A stretch of DNA of 31,518 bases from Dipetalonema caudispina (Eukaryota; Nematoda; Chromadorea; Rhabditida; Onchocercidae), in assembly GCA_013365325.1 (NCBI GenBank), contig JABVXV010000517.1:1-31518 (forward strand). Direction: 5' to 3'. Both the position numbers and the translations under genes were made by a program. Of this stretch, positions 1 to 10,382 are shown piece by piece; the stretch's first letter is position 1, and each line of letters begins with the position of its first letter. Below the pieces are notes generated by a model. It was not told the DNA's origin, ran no database searches, and worked only from the letters and a program-made list of their open reading frames with translations.

Positions 1-494
1 GGTAAAATTTTGGATGAGAGAAAAAAAAAAAGAAAGGAATAATTTTTTTAAACTGATACCATTTCAGATGATGAATGAATTAAAATGTTATACTTTAAAT
101 GATGTAAACTTTTGCTATTGTAAGAAAAAAAAAAAAAAAAAAAAAGAAAAAGAAAATACTGATGATATTTGATGAATTTTTTCCTTCTTCTTTTTTTTTT
201 TTTTTTTTTTTTTTGAAAAATCCGTTCTTTTAAATGATTACATAAAAGTTACGCGAAAGACATACCCAATGAAACATTAAAACAATCGAAAAATTTTTCT
301 AAAAATTTTTTTTTTTTGCAATTTTCATTCATTGAAATGTTAATATAATTATTGTAAGTAATGAGAAATTTTAAGCCTTAGTGAGAAATGAATTTTCAAC
401 GATTTTCTACAATTTAATAATGATAATAATGAAACAATTCATTTTTCTTTTAATTATTCATTACACTAAATCGTTTCCTTTTTTTTTTCTTTTC

Positions 495-497
<3 letters not shown>

Positions 498-524
<27 letters not shown>
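498..524. repeat. (CT)n microsatellite
   Basis: An uninterrupted CT dinucleotide run directly follows a T-rich stretch. Similar CT or GA runs recur at 1562-1587, 4070-4101, 4686-4710 and 4736-4751, and near 12465-12482. Confidence 0.95.
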
Positions 525-528
<4 letters not shown>

Positions 529-615
529 TTCCATTCAATGATATGTCTTTAAAATTCGAAATATTTTGCAATTTTAATTCTCTCTTAAGAAATCGTATAA
601 TATGCATATATATAT

Positions 616-732
616 AATTACAAAATATGCAAACACATACATACATACACATACATAATTACAAAATATGCAAACACATACATACATACACATACATACA
701 TACACACACACATACACACACACACACATACA
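616..732. repeat. 41-bp perfect tandem duplication followed by CATA/CA microsatellite
   Basis: A 41-bp unit at 616-656, beginning AATTACAAAATATGC and ending in an ACATACAT-rich tail, is repeated without a mismatch at 657-697. It then runs into a CATA/CA microsatellite to about 732. The identical copies suggest a recent slippage or unequal-exchange event. Confidence 0.9.
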
Positions 733-1089
733 TCAAATATGAAAGAAATGAATTCATTAATACTAATTTGTACATCAATCTTTTTCCACTTACATCGATA
801 ATGTTTCTAATTTTCATCGGTATGATCATATATCGTAATCATTGAAAAGAATGGAAATGATATATGAAATAAATAAATTGTAATACTGTATGATATTAAT
901 TATAACTTTCCTTAATTGAATGAAAAAAGAAAATGACAAATTTGAAAAAGAAAAAAAAAATTCCTCAATTTTTACACTGTACCTAATTTTAGCAAAATTA
1001 TGCGATATATGCAAAAAAAAAAAAAAAAAAAAAAAAAAATGAAAAGAAAATTAGTTAAGAAACCCAAAATAATTTTTAAATTAGACTAT

Positions 1090-1127
1090 TTAAACAAATC
1101 CATTAACAAGCTAATGGATTTGTTTAA
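1090..1127. repeat. Perfect 16-bp inverted repeat (hairpin)
   Basis: TTAAACAAATCCATTA at 1090-1105 is exactly complementary to TAATGGATTTGTTTAA at 1112-1127, with a 6-base loop ACAAGC. There is no associated gene and no U-tract or poly-A signal that would make it a known element. Confidence 0.85.
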
Positions 1128-3770
1128 TTAATTTGATTTAAAAATTTTAACGAAATTTATAAACTACTATTGGGTTTATTTGTTTGTTTGTTCTATTTTA
1201 TTTTAAAAAAAATTATAAATTGATGACTTTAAATGAAAAATTTATTTTTAGCTCTAAAAATTTTGAAATTTGTCTGAAGTGTTTTATGTGATGCTTATTA
1301 GTTACTAAATATGAATAAACAAATCACTTTCAATAACGATTAATATATGATTGTACTAAATTTGAAGCTCTTTTTTTTAGGGCTTTAAAATATTTGCTTA
1401 TTTTTTAATATTTATTCTCAAATATATTTAAAAGAGCTATGATTATAACTTATTTTCAATTTTTAATTGATTAGAGGTTAAAAGGAATCAGTACATTCTA
1501 AGAGAGAAGCTAAGTTAATTTGTAAAGATTTTCGATGAGAGTCCTTAGTTTTTTTTTTCCCTCTCCCTCTCTCTCTCTCTCTCTCTTTCTCTTTTTATTT
1601 GCAAGTAACAAACAGTTAGCTAATTTGCTTTCCAAGTTTTTTTTTTTTTTTCTTTCTTTTTTTATTTATTTCATTTTAATTCATTATCCATTTATCAGTT
1701 TTTGTTTGAAACCAGTTTTAAATTTGAATTAAATTCATTCAAAATGTTGACAGAAGAAATTGTGAAATTTACCTTAACAAAATATTTTTATTTACAATAT
1801 CCAATTCTTTTCCTTATATCATCATTTGGTTATTACAAATAAATTCAATAATGACTCGTTCAGTTTTGTTCGACAATATTTCGGTTAATTTCTGACAAAA
1901 TAAAAAAAAAAAAAGGAGAAAAAAAGAAAACAGATAGTTCAATTTTTAGTTGAAATAGAAAATTCATCGATTTTATCAGTCATTTCATTTTTTGAAACAA
2001 ATGCTATATTAACAATTTGAAAATATCAATAAATTATGGTGTTGAAAAAGTACATCTTAAATAGATTTAGGTGTTAAAAAAAAAAAAGAGTCCAATTGAC
2101 TTGGCAAAAAAAAAAAAAAAACTCCAACAGATTTTTCGAAGTAAATTGTCAAATCAAATAGCCCATTTATATACTATTGGGACCATTTTCTTCTAAGGCT
2201 ATACCTATAGCTAATTGGAATATTTCCCAATTGTTGCATGTTTTGTTCACTTTTTATTTTGGATAAAATTGATTGATCATTTTGATAATTATCATTCAAA
2301 AGAGAGATTAACTATTAATTTTCATTTAGCATAAAAAAAAAAAGAATTGAAATTTTTAACAGTTGCAAAAAATATATTAATATATGATATGCAAGAAATT
2401 TGAAAATAAGTTTGAAAATAATGAAAAATTGTAACTAATTCTATGGTGTAATTGAAATTATCCATTTCTGGATAATTAAAAATGAAAAATTATATATTAA
2501 AATTATTGAAATAAATTATTAATTTCGAATCAGTTGAATAACACATATCTAATCATTCATATTCATTCTTGCATAAAAGAATGATGCATTAACTTCATCA
2601 GTCGCAATTTCCGCTTTCATTTTCCTTTTCGCTTCTTCCATTTTTCAATTTATCATTTTTCTTAGAATTGAACAAATACTTTTTCTTCTTTGATAATATT
2701 ACGAATAAAATGCCATTGATAATAACGCGATTTATTGCTGATAAATGATAAAATATTTATACTAATGAATTGGATAATTTAGATAATTAATCAATTTTGA
2801 ATTAAAATAATTACTACATTTATTAATTTTATGCAAAATTTCAAAAGTTTTTCATTTTCATCATTGATACGAATGATGAAATGGAAACTATTTGTTAGCA
2901 ACAATTTCATCATCTTTCATGTCAACCGATAAATATCACAAAATCATTTACTCAAATGATTTTTTTTTTCTCCGCTTCCTATAAACTAATAAATTGTATG
3001 TTGAAATTTTCAAAATTATGTTTGGATGAGATGTAATTATGGAAGTAATTTACATCACCGTTAGTTTTTCATTTGTTATCTAAATTCAATTGGAATAATT
3101 GGTCTGTAATTTTGTCATTCGGTCAATTTCCACCTTTTCTTTGTATATTTTTTTTAACCAAAATGCAATTAGTAACTATATCAATGTTTACCGAAATAAC
3201 TTCATCATCCGATTACATTTACAAAATTATATCATTCAACTTTACGTTTTACACTGAAAATAATGAAGTTAATAATTATTACATATCAAAAAACTAGAAC
3301 TTTTAATTTAATTTCTCTATTAACATAACATAATATTTTTATTGTTTACACTTATGCTTGCAAAAATATTTTTGCAAAATGAAATTAATCAAATTTCAGA
3401 TAAAAAAATTATCAAAAGAAGGACAAAAAGATAAAATTCTATCTCTTTCTTAATTTAAAAAATTTCTAACCTTTCATTGTAATTTTCTAATTTTATCAAA
3501 CAATAATATAATTCAATTTGTTTTTTTTTCCTTTTTTTTTTTTTTTTTTGAATGATTAATTTATAAGTTAACCTGTCCTGTTTACAAATACTTTATAATT
3601 ATACCAAAACAAAAAAGACGATGAAGTTATTATCATAATATTTCATTTTTAAAGGATTTTAAAAATATTCCAATTCTTTTTTTATCCTAATTTTTATTAC
3701 AAACAATCACTTTCATTCAGCTGTCACATTGAAAACAATCTATTGTAATTTGATGAATTATTACTGTCGT

Positions 3771-3842
3771 ACCTATATATATATATATATATATAGGTAT
3801 TCATATTCATCCTAATTATCATTGATCCTAATTACCATTGAT
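3771..3842. repeat. 28-bp perfect palindrome plus 16-bp tandem repeat
   Basis: Bases 3771-3798 form a perfect palindrome with ACCTA and TAGGT ends around an alternating AT core. Next, at 3811-3826 and 3827-3842, a 16-bp unit CCTAATTATCATTGAT is repeated with one change (TATC to TACC). Confidence 0.85.
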
Positions 3843-4068
3843 CTTTTCTACTTCATTTTCATTGCTATATCCTAATTTTTCTTTTTGTTTTTTTCCCTTT
3901 TATTTTTCCTCAACATAATCATACATCATACAACGTAGGAGAAAAGTACAACAACAATGATTGTTTGATATTTTTATATTTGAATTAAAAAAAAAAAAAA
4001 AAAAAAAGTTGAAAAATTTGTATTCATGTTGATGAGAGAAGAATAAGGTAGAGAAAGGGAAGAGGGAA

Positions 4069-4069
<1 letters not shown>

Positions 4070-4101
<32 letters not shown>
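4070..4101. repeat. (GA)n microsatellite
   Basis: A GA dinucleotide run lies within a purine-rich stretch at about 4033-4112. On the opposite strand it reads as CT, like the other runs in this region. Confidence 0.95.
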
Positions 4102-4106
<5 letters not shown>

Positions 4107-4365
4107 AGAAGAACCAGTTGAAACAAAGCTGGTCATTTTTTAAAATACTCCATGAAAGTCATCAGAAATATTTTATTGTTAACAATTTCATCGTAATACT
4201 ACTTAAATGATAACTAAATCATTTAAATTGCAAATGAATTTTTTTCTTTTATTTTGTTTCTTTTTCATTTCCAATTTTTTTTTTTTTTTTTTTATTTTCC
4301 AAAATGATTATTTTATTGTTCGAATGCTTTTTTTGAAAACTTATTAGATAGAATGTAGAAGTGTG

Positions 4366-4397
4366 TAATTAATTACTATTCTAATTAATTACTATTC
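4366..4397. repeat. 16-bp perfect tandem duplication
   Basis: The unit TAATTAATTACTATTC at 4366-4381 is repeated exactly at 4382-4397. Confidence 0.9.
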
Positions 4398-4685
4398 CTT
4401 TACAGTATAATTGAGAAATATTGACATAAATGATTTTTTTTTTTTACTTACTTGATGTTTTTTAGAATCATACAGATGTGATATGATTCAGTAATATAAA
4501 AATTTTTTTTTTTTTTTTTTAAATCCATTTTATATAACTAATTTCAAATTAATACCAAATAAGGAACTAACAGTGTTAGTAATATTATTTATACAGCTTT
4601 TAAATACAGAAAATGAGATATTTTGGTTGTAAATAAAATGATAGGTAATCGTTTTGTTTGCATTATACGTATTATTTCATTAAAC

Positions 4686-4767
4686 CTCTCTCTCTCTCTC
4701 TCTCTCTCTCCTTTTCTGTATTTCTTTTTCTCCCTCTCCCTCTCTCTCTCTGTATGTGTGTGTGTGT
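4686..4767. repeat. Compound (CT)n-(GT)n microsatellite
   Basis: Two CT runs separated by a T-rich spacer are followed by a short TG/GT run at about 4752-4767. Confidence 0.9.
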
Positions 4768-4967
4768 AAATACAATATAAAAACTTTTTTCTTTGAAATT
4801 AATTTCTAAGAACTTCCAGAATTTTAATAATCAAGATATATGTTTAAGTAATATATTATGGAAAATTTCATTTCATTCTAACCTAATTTTGCATGGAAAA
4901 GGGAACAGATAACTAATACTTAAAAATTATTAGAATTATTTTATTCTCGAATACACTGAATAATTAA

Positions 4968-4998
<31 letters not shown>

Positions 4999-5472
4999 GT
5001 TTATAAGAAAATGTAAAATAAATCATAACATTTCATGAATACTGCATGAAATGATTAATGATAGCATAAATTTATTTGAAATTAAATTATCATTTATTTG
5101 AGAGTTTGATTTTTTCATAAATATATTTATAATTTCATAATTGACTAACTTACCGATTTAATGAAAAATGAAAAGCCACTATTACTTCGGAAAATAATCA
5201 AAAATAAAATGATTCATTATGTCATTACCTGAGGTTAACAAATTCTTATAATTTTATTCTATTTTTTGAGTAAAATACCTATTTGAAACTCTGTCTTTGT
5301 AGTAATTCAGAAAAAAAGCCAGAAAAAAAAAGAAAAGAAACGAATAAAACTAGTTTAAAGGTAACATCTCTTCAAAGATATAATAAATTCCCTTCTGATT
5401 TACTAATTAAAAAAAAATTCAATTATTATAAAATCCAAGCCAACATTGTGGTATTTCTCTATGGGTAATTTA

Positions 5473-5545
5473 GCTAAACCGGTTTTCAACAGTCCGGAAT
5501 TAAGAACAGGATAAGTAGCAATTTGTAGCACTAAACCAGTTTAGC
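5473..5545. repeat. Imperfect inverted repeat
   Basis: GCTAAACCGGTTT at 5473-5485 pairs with AAACCAGTTTAGC at 5533-5545 with one mismatch, enclosing 47 bases. Each arm also contains a smaller palindrome (AAACCGGTTT, and CTAAAC..GTTTAG). No transposase or target-site duplication was recognised. Confidence 0.6.
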
Positions 5546-6825
5546 AAGAAATTTTTGTAATATTGTTAACAATAAGGAGAGTAGCAGAGAAGACTTTTTT
5601 TTTTTTAATTTACATATGTACTTTTGTCCGTAATTGTTTGCTAATTGGTAGTCATTACTAATTTTAAGAAATTAACAGTTATTATTATCATATTACTATT
5701 ACTACTACAAGAGTATGTTCTGCAATTTTTAAACGAGTAAACAATTTTTATTTTCGAATTTTTATCACATTTTTTCCTTTCATTATTTTTTTAAAAGACT
5801 AATCGAATAATTTCATTAATAATTTAATTATTAAAATATAAATTATTGCTTAAACATTTACAATTGTTTAATGTTTCTCAATTTTAAAATGTTAAAATTA
5901 TCAATTATCAATGAAAAATAATGAATCAATAGTTTCTCTCTAATAACGATCGAATATATCCCAATAAGTTAAAATTTTATCCAATCAAAACAATGTGTCC
6001 TTGATTGTGGTATCAAAATTTTTATTAGCAATAATCAAATAAAAATTATTCGAAGGCATTATAATTTTACGACGATGACCTTGATATTGTTATAGAAATG
6101 AGGTCAAACGTTAAACATAGCTATATATTGAATCAAACTAATCTAAACTTAATTCATTAGCAATTGTTCATTTGATAAATAAACTATTCATTAATTTATT
6201 TTGTTGTATTTAAAAAAATTTAAAAACTATTAATTAGTGTATAGGATAAATTATAGTTAAAAAAAAAAAAAAAAAAAACATTTAATTGAATTTTAAAACA
6301 ATATCGATCAGATTAATAAAGATAAAGATAGATGTGAATAATTAATTTTATTTGAAATACACTAATATAATAGATTTGTTTCCTTAATGCCTTATCATTT
6401 TTATGTATTGTTAATGATAATCGATATATTAAAAATTTTTTTATACTTTTAACATTAATATTCATTTGTTAATTAACTATTATTGAATAACAAATTATGT
6501 AATGTAATATATGCTTACAAAAATTTGAAATTTCAAAGAAAAAGATTTAATTGAAACTTCTAAAAATTTCTTGTATTTAATTTAAAGAATTACAAGGAAA
6601 GAAAGAAAAAAAAAAAAAAAAAAATGGAAGAAATTATTCCAATTTGCTATGGGTTATGAAATATTATCCAATTTACGCAGAACCGATCTACTGGCCCACT
6701 TCATCATCGGTAGTAGTATGATGATGACCCCAATTGTATCTCATAATCATCACTTTTGGCAGGAGAAGAAATGATGAGATATCTTGAATTATTTTAACTA
6801 TTCCTCTCGAAAGAAAGATGATGAT

Positions 6826-6913
6826 ATTATTATTGTTATTATTGTTGTTGTTGTTGTTGTTGTTGTTATTGTTGTTATTTGTTATTGTTATTGTTGTTGT
6901 TGTTATTGTTGTT
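6826..6913. repeat. (TTG/TTA)n trinucleotide microsatellite
   Basis: A TTG repeat interspersed with TTA triplets. In one frame it reads as a leucine run, but the surrounding frame is low complexity and is not treated as a gene. Confidence 0.9.
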
Positions 6914-7827
6914 TGAAATGGATATCGTAAAAATGGTCTGCTTGATTTGCCTAATTTTTTTTTTTTTTTTTGTTCTTATTTTTTTGATGATAATGATGAT
7001 AAAAAATGAGAAAAATGAAAAGAGAGAAAATATTTTCATTCTTCAAATTTTTTCCCACTCTTCCTATCTTTTCATTCATTTTAATAATAATGATAGTTTT
7101 TTTTTTTTTTTTTGAAGATTTGTTAAATTTATCAAATTATTTATAGGATAAGTTCATTACAAAATTTAACTAATACTTCTACTAATATGAATTAATTTTC
7201 TCTTATTCCCAATATACTTGATAAGAATGTTTGAATCCATTCTAGTTCAAGCTATCTACAGTGATATATTGATCATTCGATCAATAGATCATCCCATTAC
7301 TACTTGAACAATAAGTTGGAGATAATAATGAAATGATTTGTGATAGAATTTTTGATTCAATTTCAATGAGATCTAAATGAATGACAAGGATAATTAATTG
7401 ATAATCCGATAGCTATAATGATTTATATAAATGATCCAAGCATATAATTTGCATATATATGATGAAACTTCAATTTCTGATATTCACAATATATATATAT
7501 ATATATATATAATAATTTGCAATTTAAGAGGAAGGCGAAAATTCCTCTAAAAATTTTTTTAAAAAATTTAACTTTTAAATAACAATTACAACATGTAAAT
7601 TAGAATTATATAATTTTATTTAGATATTACCATTAATCACGTAATGTATTGATATACACGTATGCATGCATATGTATGAAAAATGAATTGAAATTTCGCA
7701 TATTACTTAAATATAGTTTAAAAAAAAAATAAAAATTTTAAATGCACTTAAAATTTAATCAGGAAAATTCCTAAAATTCATGACAATAACGATTTAACAT
7801 AAAATTTGAAATATTAACACATTTATA

Positions 7828-8092
7828 ATGTATATATGTATGTATATGTATGTTTGTGTGTTTACGTGTGTATGTGTGTATGTGTGTATGTGTGTATGTG
7901 TGTATGTGTATATATGTATGTATGTATGTAGAGATAAAAGCCTATGTTTTAATGGCTTAAGGGTTCAAAATCAAACAAATCCCAGAGATAGATCAAAGCA
8001 TATATGTATGTGTATGTGTGTGTATGTATGTATGTATGTATGTATGTATATATGTATGTATGTGTGTGTATGTATGTATGTGTGTATGTTTG
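7828..8092. repeat. Two-block TATG/TGTA microsatellite with unique insert
   Basis: Variable TATG, TGTG and TATA tetranucleotide repeats occupy about 7828-7930 and 7999-8092. Between them lie about 68 bases of unique, non-repetitive sequence. The long open frame across the region (residues M, Y, C, V) is a by-product of the repeat and is not called as a gene. Confidence 0.9.
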
Positions 8093-9051
8093 TACAATCA
8101 GTTTAATGTTATATTCTATTTGTGATCGGTAGTAGCATATATGGTTGTTAGTATATTATCTCATTTATTCATTTGTTTATTCTACGTTTACGTACGTGAC
8201 TTATGTACTTCTTTTTTTTTTTTTTTTTCTTCCTAAAATGACATACGTCATTTTACGCTATTCGTTAATTATATCATTTTTACATGTATTATATTATAAT
8301 AAAATTTAAATATGAAAAGAAATTTATTGAAAATCAAATTAATTCCATTTCGTTAAATTTCAATCATTAAATCGTATTTGTTTAATGTCATTGATTAATT
8401 ATATCTCGAATTAAAAAGATTTAAAAAAATGAATTTGTTGTTTTTGTAATGTATGTATTTGTAATATTAGAATAAAGTGTAAAAAGAAAAACGAAAATTT
8501 GTTAATGTTAAGTAAGAATTAAATTGGCAATTCCGATATATTTGATACATTTAAATTATTTTGTTTTTATTAATTCGGTTAATATTATTAGCTGAGAATT
8601 ATTCACTTTCAAAAATATCAATATAATATTGTAAAATTTGAATATTTAAAAATCGATTTGTAAGATTAAAATTTGATAATTTTATAACAATGAAACTAAA
8701 GAAATTCAATTTTCAAATTAATTTTACTAGTAATTTTATTTTCATATATATGTTACAAATTGCATTACAATATATTATTATTCCCATTCATGCCTGCTAA
8801 TATCTTATTTCATGTTCAGATTCTAAATTGGGTACAGGTTAATATAGTGGAAAAAAAAAAAAAAATGTATGCATAATTTCCTTTCCTGAAAATTTATTCC
8901 CTATGCCGGATATTATTAATCCAGAAAAACAAATGTAAAATATGAAACAATCAGAAAACTACATTTAGCATAAGCGCAAATATCCATTACCGAAAATTAC
9001 CTATTTGAATTTTGATACATTTGTCTACCAGTTGACTTTTCTGATTTGCTT

Positions 9052-9087
9052 ATCTGTCTGTCCGTTCATCTGTCTGTCTGTCTGTCC

Positions 9088-9127
<40 letters not shown>

Positions 9128-9133
9128 GTCTAT
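9052..9133. repeat. (TCTG)n tetranucleotide microsatellite
   Basis: About 18-20 copies of a TCTG unit with a few single-base variants (TCCG, TCTA, TTCA) at the edges. Confidence 0.95.
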
Positions 9134-9805
9134 TTGATTGTTTAGTGTAATTATCATATATATTCAAATTCCCTGTAATACTATTCAATTATTTACAAAG
9201 TTTATTTACCATCAAATTACATTTTTTTTTTTTTTTTTTTTTTTTGGACGATAATGTTTACTTTACTTTTGAATATATATATATAAAATTAAAAGTTATA
9301 ATTAGTTAACAAATATTTCTTTGTTTTTTTTTTTTTTTTTCGGAATTATAATCGAAATTATTAATTCATTCTTCTCAAAATATTTATCTGTTAATTTCAT
9401 TAACAATTAACAATTTCATATAATTTAACAACGAAAAGATCAAAAAAAAAAAAAAAAAGTAATTTAATATTTTTTTTTTTTTTTTTTTTTCTTTTCATTT
9501 ACTCTTTCAACTTATTTAACGTATAATTTATTTATCATTGTTGAAATTTATACAACATGAAATTGTATTACATGGTATGCAAATTTAATATAATTATAAT
9601 TGTAGATGTCATCAAAATTTACTCACATGAAATATTTCAATTTTTCATAAAGTTCACTTTATCAAAGTGTTATTTCTTTATTCAATAATAATATGTCTAC
9701 ATTTGTTTCAATTTTTTTATTTTAATTTAATAAAAATAATAATAATAATTGTTAATTAAAAATTTTGAAAAAAAAAAAAAAAATCAATTAATTTTATTCT
9801 TTCAG

Positions 9806-10065
9806 TTTGGTGGTGTTAACCAAATAGCCCAGTCAGGCAGTGATTTTTCTGTCTGCTGACGCGAAGAAAGAGAGGAAAGAGAAGAAGAAAAAGAAGAAAA
9901 ATTCATATTTACTAATACTATTTGCTTTTTTTTTATTTTTATTTTATTTTATTTGTAAATAATTGTATATCACAACCATCCCGAGCATATTACATACCAA
10001 TCATCAAATTTCAACATCAAATAACGACAACAGCAACAACGACAACAACAACGACAACAACAACG

Positions 10066-10099
<34 letters not shown>

Positions 10100-10138
10100 C
10101 CAAAGAAGCAAGCAAATTTATCAAAATCTTTTCCGGAA
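9806..10138 (+). promoter_or_regulatory. Probable 5' leader of the CCCH gene with CAA/CGA repeat
   Basis: A U-rich acceptor ending in TTCTTTCAG at 9805 is a plausible spliced-leader or intron acceptor. The 333 bases from there to the ATG at 10139 contain no ATG on the + strand, which is unusual in such AT-rich DNA and fits a scanned 5' leader. The last third is a CAA/CGA triplet microsatellite (about 10022-10100). Its mRNA form would be largely unstructured. The exact 5' end is an inference; a further leader intron is possible because a T-rich stretch lies at about 9925-9955. Confidence 0.5.
10022..10100. repeat. (ACA/ACG)n trinucleotide microsatellite
   Basis: Runs of CAA with interspersed CGA triplets. 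Depending on frame it reads as poly-Thr, poly-Asn/Asp or, in reverse, poly-Cys. These long low-complexity frames are not genes. It appears to lie in the 5' leader of the CCCH gene. Confidence 0.95.
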
Positions 10139-10351
10139 ATGTCAACTCTTCGTAATATCACTTATCCGGAGTATGTATTTGTTTTGTTTTGTTTTGTTTT
10201 TTTCTTTTCTTTTTTTTTTTAATTTCCATTTTTCATTCAAATTTTTTAGCATGTTTTAATGTAATAGAAAATTTCGAATTCATTTACAACCTATCTAATT
10301 TTTGCAAATGAATTTTTATCGATAGCAAAACTCTCAACATCTTTTAGTTTC

Positions 10352-10382
<31 letters not shown>

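Larger units (their letters stand above)
1..9800. other. Gene-free, repeat-dense AT-rich intergenic region
   Basis: I see no exon in this stretch. Reading frames on both strands are short and made of low-complexity residues (runs of S/L/F, Y/I/C/M or K). None has a homologous motif flanked by usable splice sites. The sequence is dominated by poly-A and poly-T tracts, for example T24 at 191-214, T27 at 4972-4998 and T24 at 9222-9245, plus many microsatellites that are listed separately. A slightly less AT-rich patch at about 6640-6790 precedes a TTG repeat and could be regulatory, but nothing in it identifies a function. Some far-upstream control region of the CCCH gene may lie near the right end. 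Confidence 0.7.

Noticed and set aside
7828..8106. 92-codon open frame rich in M, Y, C and V
   Set aside because: It is the translation of the TATG/TGTA microsatellite; no signal, domain or splice context supports a protein.
9922..10259. Poly-Thr, poly-Asn and (minus strand) poly-Cys frames
   Set aside because: All three frames come from one CAA/CGA microsatellite, and the segment fits the 5' leader of the CCCH gene.
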